DNA of 64,000 bases. Origin: Pilaira anomala (Eukaryota > Mucoromycota > Mucoromycetes > Mucorales > Mucoraceae). Below, piece by piece: positions 22,666-34,246 of the stretch. The DNA lies in the NCBI GenBank assembly GCA_025716855.1, contig JAIXMQ010000052.1:1-64000 (forward strand), in the 5' to 3' direction. The position numbers and the translations under genes are program-made. How positions within the stretch are numbered: the first letter of the stretch is position 1; every line of letters starts with the position of its first letter. Below the pieces are notes generated by a model, which searched no databases, was not told the DNA's origin, and saw only the letters and a program-made list of their open reading frames with translations.

Positions 22666-25600
22666 ATTTCCCAAAGAAGAAATTTAAAAAAAATGAGAAG
22701 AGTTTTAGTAAAGTAAAATTTAAGGAGAAAAAAATGGGTAGAAGTTGTCGAAAACTGTCTTTAATTACGAAGTAATAGTCAAGGAATTCAATTGAGCTAG
22801 ACAATAAAAAATGTATTATAAAATATACATGGTCCCTCGTTAATGTGTGTATTTGTTTTTAGGTCTAAATAACAACCCAAGGTTATAAGATGTGTACGTA
22901 GTAGACAATAATATCAACAAAAGACAATTGATTATTAACTATCCACTAGTCTTTTTGGGATGGATATGCTCTATTTTTTATGATGTTTAAGGTTCAAACA
23001 ATACACCTCATATAATTTTTAAGAGTTAGTTACGTTCCTTATTAAATTGATGGCTTATATCAAGGAAAAAATAGTATGGTTCTTTAATTCTTAAAAGGCT
23101 AAAAAGGTGTATGTTTTTTATTTATGTAAAGTATGGATTAGCAATGTTATTTTTACAGTAAAGAAAAATTTCTAAAGCTGCTGGCTTATGTTACGATAAA
23201 AATCATTCTCTTTGTTTCCGCGAAGAAAAAGATCACCTAAATATAGAGATAAATAACAAAATTAAATAAAAGAAGTAAAAAAAGAATAAATAGTTACAAT
23301 GAGTCTACAAAAAAAGTAGCTCAAGGAATCAATCAAAGAAGTTACAATTTAATAGTTTTTTAAAATAATAATATATAGGGCAAACGATTTTAAGCAATTG
23401 AAAGATAATGTTTGGTGAAGACAGGATTGAGGTTTTTTAGAGACTCAAATTTTGTAAAACAAAAAAACAAAAATATATAAGTATCCAAAAATACAGAGAT
23501 TTGGATTTTTTTTATTTTTTGTTAAAACTATCATAATTATCAATCACTTTTTTTTTTGTATTTATAATACAGTACAGTTACTGTTAAGAGCCTAAACACA
23601 TATGGAACTTGCCACACGGCAATCATAATAGTAAATATTCAGTATTAATTTTTATCCATATTTGCATAAATTTTATAGCATTTGCCCTTTTTACTGCAAT
23701 GAAAAAAAAATATATAGAGTGCATTAACTATTGATTTCAAAAAAAAAAAAACCCGTAAAGTGAAACGCCTTCAAATTGATATTACCTCTTTGTGCAATCG
23801 AAGTTTTATAGCATTTACAGCATTGTCAATTAGCTGATTTTAACTGCTTATTTGATTTATGTAGTTTATTTTAGAGATAGTTAGCTAATAAAAAAACGTA
23901 TAGTTAAACAAAACCCAAAGTCCGAGGAAATATCATGTGAGAAAAGAAGCTTTGAAATCAGAACTAATTTTAGTCAAGTATTTGAATGTATTATGGGCTA
24001 ACTAGAACGAATTCTTGTTTATCCAAATTCATCATCGAAATTCTTTTATGTACATCGTTTAACGCGTACCTGAATTTTGTTGGAAGAACATGTTTTAAAA
24101 ATTGACCCAGTTTTACATTTTTGTTGAGGTGTAAAATATATAGTGAACAAATGTAAAAAAAAAGAAAAGAAAAAAAAAAGGGCAAGACAAGATTACAAAA
24201 TAATAATGCTAGTTAAATGAAACACTTTTGTTTTTATTATTATTGCTGTTGAGGTTAGTTGCCTCAATAAAAATATCAGAGGCATGCTGTTTACAATATT
24301 CCCGAAGATTATGATTAGCAATTTCACTTTATTAAACATTGTCTGAAATAGATAATGCAACTGTAATACATAATTTCCTTCACCAAGCCACTTCAAGTTG
24401 TTTTAAAGATGATGCTTCGTCTGTGTTACGCGTACAATTCGAACAACGTTCAGTAAATTCTATAAAGTAATCACTCTTAGTTAAAAAAAAATTGAAGTAG
24501 TTGTATCATTTGCAATAATGACGAAAATACCTGTAGACAAGAGTAAATCAACTAATCTTGTGGGAAAAACAGAATTTATTCCTAGCCACCAAAGGAGATA
24601 TATTAGTTTTTATGTCATTCAGGTTGGTATATTCCTTTTTTTTTTGCGTCACCCATTGTTCATAAAAACTTTTATAACCTTGAACAAACTGCTGTGCACC
24701 AAAGTAAAATATTTGCTCCTCATATTGAGATTGAATAAGGGTAAATATACATAAAAAGGATCATTGCTTAAAATAAAGTATGACGTGTGGAAGAATAATA
24801 TAATAAACTGTCAAAAAAATAATAATGTTGTGTAACAAAGAAGAAGTAAACATGATGAGCTACTTTTGTCATTCCAAATCTCAACTTTTACGGCTTATTT
24901 AGATCATCCGTAATCGTGTAGCTAAATCCTTAAATTATCTAAAATAGCTAAAAGGTTTAGAACAATTTTTTTTAAAACCGAATTCTGAATAAATTTACTT
25001 AATATGCCAAAGATAAAATACGACGTTTAAGGTATATTTTTTTAAATAGCAGTAAAATAGCTACGACTGGAGAGTGGTCCAAAATGCTATTTTAGGTAAG
25101 CGATGGAAAATCAGCTCTATTTCAGATAAAAAATTTAACTACACGACTGTAGATACTTTTATATACTTATCCATTCTCTGCACTTTTTTTTTTTTTACTG
25201 TTACACATTTAAAAATCATAAAAAGCATTCCAAAAAATATCTTTCTTTTTTTCCCCCTTTTAATGATTAATATAACTAAATATATATATATGTCGTAACT
25301 AAAACTTATCCCTGCTCTTTTTTTATAGCTTGTGGTCCCATCTTTTTGGCTGAACACAAGCAGAGTGCCTGCAGGTATTTTTTATAACCTACTTACTCAC
25401 GTGATTACAATGGCCCTATGTGTATACATCCGTGGTCCCTAAGAGAGAAAATCTGACAGTTGCTATCACCGGACAATGACGTCAGTTTCCTCTAACTCAC
25501 TCTCGCTGCTGGAAACGTCTCGTGTGTGCGAGGTTGTAGTTTAGAGAAGCGCTGCTCCATATTGTAAACCTTCTCTCATCACCACATTGTAAGTAACATG

Positions 25601-25757
25601 TACTTGAGAGGGGATAGATGGGGGAATGATATGGATGGATGAATGGATGGATCCAAATCAATCCATATTTTTTTTTTGAGTGTCGAAAATTATGACAACT
25701 GACTTTTTCTTTTGTTGTTATCTCTTTTTTTTTTATCTTCTTCAGTAATATATAAAT
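22666..25757. other. AT-rich gene-poor stretch, then RPS10 upstream region
   Basis: About 3 kb in which I see no gene. Open frames (24518-24754 and 25074-25298 on +; 23991-24185 on -) lack family resemblance and contain Phe/Ile/Lys-rich low complexity. The last 250 bp before RPS10 contain a TC/TTTT-rich tract and TATAAATATG right at the start codon. A GGATGGAT repeat lies at about 25630-25652. Confidence 0.5.
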
Positions 25758-26474
25758 ATGCTTGTATCTAAGCAAAACAGAAAGGCAATCTATGAAGCTC
25801 TTTTCAAGGGTAAAAAAAAAAAAAAAAGTTTACAAAGCCATTTATAGTTTTATTTATCCTCCCACCTTTTTTTTTTTAAAAAAAATTATAGACGGTGCTT
25901 TAGTCGCCCCCAAGGACTATAACCTTCCCAAGCACGCTGATATCGATGTACCTAACCTCGAAGTCATCAAGATCATGCAATCTTTAACTTCCAAGGGTTT
26001 CGTTAAGACTCAATTCTCTTGGCAATGGTATTACTATACTCTCACTGACGAGGGTATTGATTATCTCCGCGAATGTACGTTTTTTTTTTTTTTTTCTTTT
26101 TGTTTTTATAACTTTTATTAACTTTTTTTTTGTTTTTTTTTTGTTTTGTTAGTCCTTCACTTGCCTACCGAAATTGTTCCTGCTACCTTGAAGAAGTCTG
26201 CTCGTCCTGCTGCTCCTCGTCGTGCCTGTAAGTATAGATATAGATGTAAATAACTGTAAAGGCTATGTATCTAATCATTATTTTTAGTCGGTGGTGAAGG
26301 TCGTGAAAACCGTGGTCCTCGTGGTGGTGACCGTGGTGATTACCGTCGTAAGGAAGGCGCCTCTGGTGACTTCAAGCCCGAGTTCCGTGGTGGTCTCGGT
26401 AAGCAAATTATATTTATATACTCTAATTATATCACTCATCCTATTTCTCTCTAGGTCGTGGTAACCGCGAATAA
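25758..26474 (+). CDS. RPS10: 40S ribosomal protein eS10
   Basis: Five exons (25758-25809, 25892-26074, 26153-26227, 26288-26398, 26455-26474) give 146 aa. The N-terminal plectin/S10 winged-helix domain begins MLVSKQNRKAIYEALFKDG and includes KIMQSLTSKGFVKTQFSW and WYYYTLTDEGIDYLRE. LHLPTEIVPATLKKS follows, then a Gly/Arg-rich tail ending in GRGNRE. The protein sits on the beak of the 40S subunit near the mRNA entry channel. The final exon has only 20 nt. Introns open GTAAAAAA or GTACGT and carry A and T runs. Codon use shifts to C-ending, translation-optimal codons, as usual for ribosomal proteins. Confidence 0.97.
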
Positions 26475-27526
26475 ATCTTTTTTTTTTTTTAAAAAAAATT
26501 TATATAAAAAAATATCAAGCATAGTTCTATTGACCTTTATTTACCGTGAATTATTTATGAGAGAGCGAGTGAAAAAAAAAGGGAAGGATATACAAAGAGA
26601 GAGAGAGAGAGAGAGAGAGATGGAGGATATTAGGGTTAGATAGAACAAAACATGCTTGAATGCAAATGTTTTTTTTTTATAGATACATTGAAGAATGACG
26701 AGATTGAACAGAATTGAAGACTGACAAATAACATAAAGAGGGATGCGATATGTTTTTTTTTAGATATATTCAAGAAGGAGAAAATTCGTAGACCAACAGA
26801 AGCAAAAATTGATAACTTGATTAAGTTGGAACCTAATGTTCCCTGTAGACCTTTTATTTTTATTCTGTCCCTAGAAGCTGTCTGATATAAAAGTGTTTAG
26901 TATCAACTGCGTAACGTATCTTACCGCTGACACTGTGGATGGTAATACAGATATTTTACAAGAAGAAGAAAAAAGGGCGATTAAATCTTGTTTGTAATGT
27001 ATCATGCCTAGAAGTTGCCAGACTATTTCGTCATTTTAATAAGGGGATGCGACTACCTTTTTATTGGTTTTCACAAGTAGTTAGAGAGTGCAAAAATAAT
27101 CAATTAAATGGTCCCTTGAACTCGGTAACGTTTAGTACGATAAATGATGATGACAATGAAAGAAGAACGGAAAATGTCCTGAAATGGAAGGTAATTTATG
27201 GATGTATGTTTGATGTCTATAAGAACAATAAATATTACGGAATAAGAGAGTTCACATGGATTATAATATGATATAATGTGTAGGCAAATGTGTGTCATGC
27301 TTGTAAAAAAATGAAATGTCACAATAATGGAACTCGTTTAGAATAAACTATGAGAAAGGGCTCATTCTTGTATAAATAATAATTAAACAAAGAAGTCTTG
27401 TGTAATAGAATACAGAGAGAAGATCATTTTTATTTATAATAAGGAGAGAATATAAAAATATACATACACGGCTTTTTCGATTATTTTCTTTTTTTTTTTC
27501 TGTACATAACTCCTTAAAGAAAAGTA
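26475..27526. other. Intergenic between RPS10 and orphan coiled-coil gene
   Basis: It starts with a T13-A8 palindromic run just after the RPS10 stop, followed by an (AG)n microsatellite (26596-26620). A 110-codon frame at 26939-27271 is not protein-like enough to call. Confidence 0.5.
26596..26620 (+). repeat. (AG)n microsatellite
   Basis: About twelve AG units. Confidence 0.95.
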
Positions 27527-28339
27527 ATGAAGGTTGTTGGGATAAAAAAAGCTACTAGCATACATAGTAAATCACTAAAGATTCAAAAAAGCTGTTATTC
27601 TAAAATAAAGAATGGCGGTGGCTACATTGTTTATTTATCAACAGCAGAACAAAAGGATAAAAAAGAAGAAGATTTTATAGAAGATATACTAAGTTATTAT
27701 ACAGAAGACCATGAAAATACAATTAACAGACTCGAAAGACAAATGATAGACTGTCAAGAGACAACACGAAATTTAGTATCAAAATACATTATAGAATTAG
27801 AAACAGAACGTGGAAAAGTACGAAAATTAAATGATATCATTGATCAACAGGATAAAAAAATTCGATCTATCAAAGCCAATCAAAAAGAGAAATCAGTAAA
27901 GAAACTCATGTATGAACAAGATGAATACTGTAACAACAACAGTAATGATGAATTATTAAATGTCTTGGTTGAGTTACAAACAATTGAATTAATTGAAAAG
28001 AAAAAGATGATTATTGAACTTCGACAGGAAAGAAAAGAGTTATTAAAGAAAGTACATCTCTTGAACGGTATCAGTATGAGAGAATCTATCGACTCTACTA
28101 CTACAACATGTTCCTCTTCCTCTTCCTCTTCTTCTTCAATTAATATCTTGGAAAATATCTCGTCAGGTACTATCATCACTCCACCCTCTTCTCCACCGCC
28201 AAAATACCCTATACCACCTATACCAAGAAAAAACAAGAATCGTAAAAAACATGATAAAGAATCTTCCTTTACTAAAAAATTAAATACGGCTTCTTTCTTG
28301 ATCAAAAGTTGGAAAAGAAGAAGTACAGCTGTTTCTTAA
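27527..28339 (+). CDS. Orphan coiled-coil protein with Pro-rich and basic C-terminus
   Basis: A single open frame of 270 codons, no family recognised. Residues about 45-185 are highly charged with heptad-like spacing (RLERQMIDCQETTRNLVSKY, ELETERGKVRKLNDIIDQQD, IIELRQERKELLKKVHLL), so a coiled coil is likely. Then follow a Ser run (nine consecutive Ser), a Pro-rich stretch TPPSSPPPKYPIPPIPRK that could bind SH3 or WW domains, and a basic tail (KNKNRKKHDK, KSWKRRS). There is no signal peptide or membrane segment. It lacks introns, unlike most neighbours. A T-rich tract lies 20-40 bp before the ATG. Inference: a cytoskeletal or polarity scaffold; no firm evidence. Confidence 0.65.
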   Translation: MKVVGIKKATSIHSKSLKIQKSCYSKIKNGGGYIVYLSTAEQKDKKEEDFIEDILSYYTEDHENTINRLERQMIDCQETTRNLVSKYIIELETERGKVRKLNDIIDQQDKKIRSIKANQKEKSVKKLMYEQDEYCNNNSNDELLNVLVELQTIELIEKKKMIIELRQERKELLKKVHLLNGISMRESIDSTTTTCSSSSSSSSSINILENISSGTIITPPSSPPPKYPIPPIPRKNKNRKKHDKESSFTKKLNTASFLIKSWKRRSTAVS

Positions 28340-28519
28340 TTGAAACGGAGCTTTGATGTTTACCTAAAATAAAAAAAAGAAAAGGAGCAGAGGGTGACGT
28401 ATACAGTGACGCACGCTTGACCTTTGCGCGTTCAATTTTTATAATAAAAAGAGAAACGCGAAGTTTTTAACCATCTCTTAACTCTTTTTTAAATTTGTTT
28501 TTTTTTTTTTAAAAGTATA

Positions 28520-31500
28520 ATGGCCAGTGAAAAGAAGGAAGAAAAAACTACACAACCTACCGAGACAAAGGTTGAAGAAAAGAAGAACGAAAAGAAGGAT
28601 AAAAATGATAAGAAGGAAGAAGACGAAGATTTGGTAAAAAAAAAAAGAGTAGTCCTATACGTTCTTTATTATACTTATTCATGTTTATAGTCTGAAGAGG
28701 ATCAACAATTAAAAAATGAATTAGAATTAATGGTTGAACGTTTGAGGGTAAAAAAAAATTACATATATATATATATATAAAGAGAGAGAAAGCGAGTATA
28801 CATAAAACTGATTCATCTCTGTTCATAGGATCCCAAGACAGCACTTCATCGTCCTGCACTTGAACATTTACGTACAGCTATTCGTACATCCACCAGTTCC
28901 ATGACATCTGTACCCAAGCCCTTAAAGTTTTTAAGCAAATACTATCCTTTATTAAAAAAACTTCATGAGAGCTGGCCAGAGTCCGCCGACAAGAAGTTAT
29001 TTGCTGATATTCTTTCTGTACTTTCCATGACGTATGCAGAGGAAGGACAATGTGAAGCACTTCGATACAGATTTCTTGGTTCAACGGATGAGGATATTGG
29101 GTCTTGGGGACATGAATACGTTAGACATTTATCTGGTGAGATTATGCAAGAGTATCAAACTCGTTTAGAAAATGATCAATCAACTGAAGAATTGATCGCT
29201 TTGGCCTTAAAGATCGTTCCTTTCTTTTTGAAACATAATGCTGAAGCTGATGCTGTTGATCTCTTGCTTGAAGTAGAATCCATTGATCAATTGATCAAGT
29301 TTGTTGATAAAGATACTTATGAACGTGTTTGTCTTTATATGACGGGTTGCGTTAATTTGTTGGCTCCTCCTGATGATCTTGATTTCCTCAAGACAGCTCG
29401 TACTATTTACCGTCAACAAGAGAAATATGCTCAAGCTCTCAACTTATCTATTCGTGTGGGTGATATGGATATGATCAAGGAAGATTTTGAACAATGTCCT
29501 GACCCGTAAGTTTTTTTTTTATATTTATATATATATATATATATGATCATAATAACTTAATTCACACTTATACACATACACAGATTGCTCAAGAAACAAA
29601 TGGCATTCCAACTTGCGCGTCAACAAATTTATATTGAAACCGAAGATGCTGATTTAAACGCATGTATCAACAATACCAACTTATCACGTTACTTCCACTC
29701 ACTTGCGCGTGAATTAGATGTGATGGAACCCAAGGTACCTGAAGATATTTACAAGAGTCATTTAGAAAACCATCGTACTGCATTTGGTAGTAACATTGAT
29801 AGTGCACGTAACAACTTATCTTCTACCTTTGTCAACGCATTTGTGAATGCAGCATTTTGTAAAGATAAATTGATGGTAACAGAAGACGATAATGATAGTT
29901 CATGGATTTACAAGACAAAGGAACATGGTATGACCAGTGCTACTGCATCACTTGGTTTGATCTGTCTTTGGGATATCGAGACTGGATTAAGTTTGATTGA
30001 TAAGTACATGTATTCCACCGATGATCATATTAAGGCTGGTGCTTTACTCGGTATCGGTATTTTGAATTCAGGTGTACGTGAAGAATCCGATCCTGCTTTA
30101 GCTCTCTTATCCGAACATTTAGAGTCCAATAGTCTTGCTGTAAAGCAAGCTGCTATCTTTGGTTTAGGTCTTGCTTATGCTGGTTCTGCTCGTGAAGAGG
30201 TCTCGGAATTACTCTTATCGATCGTGAGTGATACCAACTTGAGTATGGAACTCTCTTCTTTAGCTGCTTTGTCTCTTGGTTTGGTCTTTGTAGGAAGTTG
30301 TGAAGGTGAAATCACAAGTACTATCTTACAGACCATGATGGAACGTGAAGAAAATGAATTAAAGGATACTTGGTCTAGATTCATGGCTTTAGGTCTTGGT
30401 TTACTTTATCTTGGTAAACAAGATGCTTCTGAAGCTACTTTGGAGACTTTAAAGGCTATTCAACATCCTCTTGGAAAGGAAGCTGAGGTCTTGGTCGAGG
30501 CCTTATCTTATGCTGGTACAGGTAATGTACTCAAGGTTCAAAAGATGCTTCATATGTGTAATGATCATTTGGATAAGGAGAAGGAAGATGATACCTTCCA
30601 AGGTTTTGCTACACTTGGTGTTGCTTTGATCGCTATGGGAGAAGAAGTTGGTTCTGAAATGTCACTTCGTACCTTTAACCATTTGGTAACTTTTATTTAT
30701 TTTTACTTGAAAAAGTCACCTTTTTTTTATTCATATATATATATATATTTTTAAAAATACTTAGATGCATTATGGTGAACCTGTCATTAGAAAGACTGTT
30801 CCTTTAGCTTATGGTCTCTTATGTGCTTCTAATCCTCAAGTATCTATTCTTGATACACTCAGTAAATACTCTCATGATAACGATAGTGAAGTCGCAATCA
30901 GTGCTATCTTTGCTATGGGTCTTGTCGGTGCTGGTACAAATAACGCACGTCTTGCACAAATGTTGAGACAATTAGCTAGTTTCTATCATAAGGATGCTAG
31001 TAGTCTGTTTATGGTCCGTATTGCTCAAGGTCTTTTACATATGGCTAAGGGTACCATGACATTAAATCCTTTCCATACTGATCGTACGATTATGTCGCCT
31101 GTTGCTATTGCTGGTTTAATGACAAGTATTATTGCATTCACTGATCACAAATCATGTAAGTAAATATATATATATATATATATATAATTTAGAGTTGAGA
31201 TATTAACTTTGATACACGTCATATAGTCATTTTCGGAAAGTATCATTACATGTTGTATTCTCTTGTTACAGCCATGTATCCTCGTTTCTTGATCACATTT
31301 GATGAAAATGTTGAAAGTCTACCAGCTACAGTTCGTGTTGGTCAAGCAGTTGATGTGGTTGGACAAGCAGGTCGACCAAAGACAATTACTGGTTTCCAAA
31401 CACATTCTACTCCTGTTCTTCTTGCTCATTCAGAACGTGCCGAACTTGCAACTGAAGAATGTAAGTTGTTTTATTTATTTTTAACTTGTGTATATCATGT

Positions 31501-31607
31501 GATTTAACTCTTTTTTTTTTATTATAGACATACCTTTGGCACCTGTTTTGGAGGGTATTGTACTTTTACGAAAGAACCCTGATTATATGGAAGAAGATAA
31601 AGAATAA
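28520..31607 (+). CDS. RPN1: 26S proteasome regulatory subunit RPN1/PSMD2
   Basis: Seven exons (28520-28633, 28691-28747, 28829-29505, 29584-30685, 30765-31155, 31227-31460, 31528-31607) give 884 aa, close to human PSMD2. A Lys/Glu-rich N-terminus leads to [20 protein letters not shown], the conserved start of the fold. Proteasome/cyclosome (PC) repeats follow, such as [52 protein letters not shown] and [15 protein letters not shown]. The C-terminal part has [20 protein letters not shown] and ends in YMEEDKE. RPN1 is the scaffold of the 19S base that receives ubiquitin shuttle factors and Ubp6. It is convergent with the SEC9-type gene, with only 43 bp between stop codons. Confidence 0.97.
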
Positions 31608-31622
31608 AAACATTTATATATA

Positions 31623-31645
31623 TTTTTTTTTTAAAAAAAAAAAAA
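31623..31645. terminator. T10-A13 palindrome shared by two convergent genes
   Basis: A run of ten T followed directly by thirteen A lies between the stop codons of RPN1 (31607) and the minus-strand SNARE gene (31651). Because it reads alike on both strands it may serve 3' end formation for both. Inference from position only. Confidence 0.35.
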
Positions 31646-31650
31646 GCATT

Positions 31651-32650
31651 TTATTTTGTTGAATCAAGAGTATAGGTAGTAGACATTAGTTTTGAACTAA
31701 TTGGATCAACCTTCTTATTGAGTTTATTCAACTGTTTATTTTGACTATCCAATTCTTCGTTCATGGAAACGGCCATAGTGCGTAACCTAGCCGTTGCATC
31801 ACCTAATAAATCTAAATTACTATCGATTTCGTCCTCTATCGCATCATCTTCTTCATCAGGCTCAAATTGATATCGACGACGATCAGATTGAGTACGTCCT
31901 TGACGAAATTCTTCTTTTCCTGGATTATTGATCTTTCGTTGTGTGTTCTCATATCGAGCACTGGATTCATACTCAAATCGACGAATATCATCTCGTTCCT
32001 TTTGATGCGCTTCATGATCTCGATTTATCTTCTCCATCGCTTTCTTTTCACGAGAGGATTTCGTGAATGGGTTCTTGACAACGGGGATAAAAATAGATCG
32101 ATTGAGTTGTTTAAGTTCACTTGCTTGATTTGAAGCTCGGTCAGAATAAGCTTTTGATAAATCAAGGTTACGATCCACGTTTGCAATTTGAGCTATAAAA
32201 GGAGAATTAATTTCTTGAAATGCTTTTCTTGTTATTGAACTTACATGATTGGGTTCCCAGCATACCCATGGTATTCGTAGCTGCTGCTTCTGCTTCACTT
32301 ATCTTTTGTAAAGCGTTTCGAGTACTTGCTAATGAGTCTTGTTTGACATTACGAATTTGGTTTTGAATGTGTGCTACCTCTTGATCCTCTTCATCGTCAT
32401 AGAGTTGACTGGAACTACCAGTGTCCTTTTGATCATTACTGTCGTATTGTTTTGTAGGTTCCGAAATACTGTCAAATAAATTACGGCGGTCTTGAGCATA
32501 ATCTTTTGCTTTAGGAGGACTACTGTATCGAGTATGTTGTTTGGCAACCTCTGGTTCGGAAACAGTAGGTGAACGAGAGTATTGACTATCAGTATCAGAT
32601 TCAAATGGGTTTGTAGACGATTTATTCTTTTCTTTCTTCCAGAATTTCAT
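31651..32650 (-). CDS. SEC9: SNAP-25 family t-SNARE (Sec9/SNAP-29 type)
   Basis: Two exons on the minus strand (32650-32245 and 32192-31651) give 315 aa. There are two SNARE coiled-coil regions. The first is around [20 protein letters not shown] through [16 protein letters not shown]; the second is [20 protein letters not shown] through [20 protein letters not shown] at the C-terminus. Central zero-layer Gln are expected in each (QDS and ELDSQ regions). There is no membrane anchor and no Cys cluster for palmitoylation, as in yeast Sec9 and SNAP-29 but unlike neuronal SNAP-25. An NPF tripeptide near the N-terminus (STNPFESD) is a typical EH-domain ligand. Role: Qbc-SNARE for exocytic fusion at the plasma membrane, pairing with Sso and Snc proteins. 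Confidence 0.92.
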
Positions 32651-32780
32651 AATGATAAAAAAAGAGAGAGAGAAAGAATGGAAAAAGGGATGGTAGGACG
32701 CAGGAATTTTAAAGAATTTCGTGACTTTGAGCGGCGGGTAAACTAATTAAGAGGATTTAAACAACAGAGAAAGGTCTTGA

Positions 32781-32823
<43 letters not shown>

Positions 32824-32838
32824 GTTTCGTTTGTAAAG
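32651..32838. promoter_or_regulatory. Short divergent promoter with A36 run
   Basis: 188 bp separate the start codons of the SNARE gene (minus) and the second reductase (plus). It contains 36 consecutive A at 32785-32820, ending 18 bp before the reductase ATG. Such an A run resembles a nucleosome-excluding poly(dA:dT) promoter element. Confidence 0.5.
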
Positions 32839-34037
32839 ATGACTTCATTTCAAACACTTTACAATGGAGATACTATTCCTGTTCTTGGTTGTAAGTCTTA
32901 TGCCTTTTTCTTTAAATATATAGGCTGTTATTTAAAAATTAAATAGTAGGAACGTACCGTATGCAAACGATAGAAGAACTTAGACCTGTTGTAAAAGAAG
33001 CGATTCGTTCAGGATATCGTTTAATAGGTCAGACTAAGCAAATACATATATAATTTTTTTTTCTAAAAAAAAAAAAAAAAAAAAAAAAAATACAGATTCT
33101 GCTACAGTGTATAGAAACGAGGAGGTTTTAGGACAAATTTTGCAAGAAATTTTTGAAGATGAATCTTTTGGTGTGCAACGAAAAGATCTTTTTATAACTT
33201 CGAAATTATGTAAGTTATATATTATGTAAAGTACATGTATATTAATTCTCTGTATACTATAGCACCTAAAGATCAAGGATTTGAGAGTTGTTATCAAGGT
33301 ATAGATTATCGAGTAATTTTTTTTTTTTTTAGCCCTTTAGTTTTATTGACACTTTCTTTTTTTTTTTCGTGTAGCTGTCAATGATTCTTTAAGTAGGTTT
33401 AAACTTGATTATTTGGATCTTTACTTGATCCATTGGCCTGGGTAAAAAAAAAAGAACTATTTTTTTTTATGAAAGTAGAAACTAAGTTTTCTTTATATGT
33501 AGCACCTCCAAGAAAAAAACGAACGATCCTATCAATCAAGTGAATCGTACAGGTAGTTACCAAGCATTAGAAAAACTTTACAAAGAAGGAAAAGTAAAAC
33601 ACATTGGTGTCTCAAATTACACGCCAAAGCACTTGACACATTTACTCTCAGTATGTGAAATCGTACCTCACGTACATCAATTTGAACTCCATCCGTGTCT
33701 CTATCAACCTGACGTACTTGAAATCTGTAAACAACACAGGATTCAAGTACAGGCTTATTCTAGTTTAGGTGAAGGCAACTTGGTAAATGGAGAGATTGTC
33801 CTGCCTGCTTTAGAAAAAGTGGCGGAGAGAGTAAATCAATCGCGTGCACTTGTGCTTTTAAGATATGCTATTCAGCATGGTTGGATCATTATACCAAAAT
33901 CAAAATCTGTAGATAGAATTAAAGAGAATGTTCGCGTGTTTTCATTTGAGCTTTCAAAAGAAGATATGAATGCTTTGGATAAGATACATGAATCGGAACC
34001 TCATCGATTCTGTTGGGATCCAACTGATATTTACTAA
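32839..34037 (+). CDS. Aldo/keto reductase (xylose/glyoxal reductase-like)
   Basis: Six exons (32839-32890, 32947-33027, 33096-33209, 33263-33298, 33375-33441, 33503-34037) give 294 aa. The catalytic tetrad is Asp/Tyr in DSATVYRNEEVLG, Lys in FITSKL and His in LYLIHWPG. GKVKHIGVSNYTPKHL, HQFELHPCLYQ and IIPKSKSVDRIKEN (NADPH site) follow, so all functional parts are present. It belongs to a different branch from the reductase at 5864, nearer to bacterial DkgA and yeast YPR1-type enzymes. Substrate not predictable; small aldehydes or methylglyoxal are usual. Five introns, one with a run of 25 A (33066-33090). Exon 4 is only 36 nt. Confidence 0.93.
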
Positions 34038-34246
34038 ATTTAAATAAAAAGTCTAAATTTTTAAACTGTACATATACACATACACACTTGACTGTTTAAA
34101 GAGAGAGAGAAATTTAACCAGTTCATTGGCTTATTTATTTTATCACCCAGCTAACTATTTAAAAAGGTGGAATTTCCCAAAGTAGTAGTCAAAAAGTATT
34201 CAACTCTTTTTCTTTTTTTATTTTATAAAATAGTGTTGTATCCGAG

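Noticed and set aside
24518..24754. 78-codon frame in the gene-poor stretch
   Set aside because: Hydrophobic AT-driven composition and no homology recognised.
26939..27271. 110-codon frame between RPS10 and the orphan gene
   Set aside because: No motif and no conserved-looking block; the opposite strand is also open.
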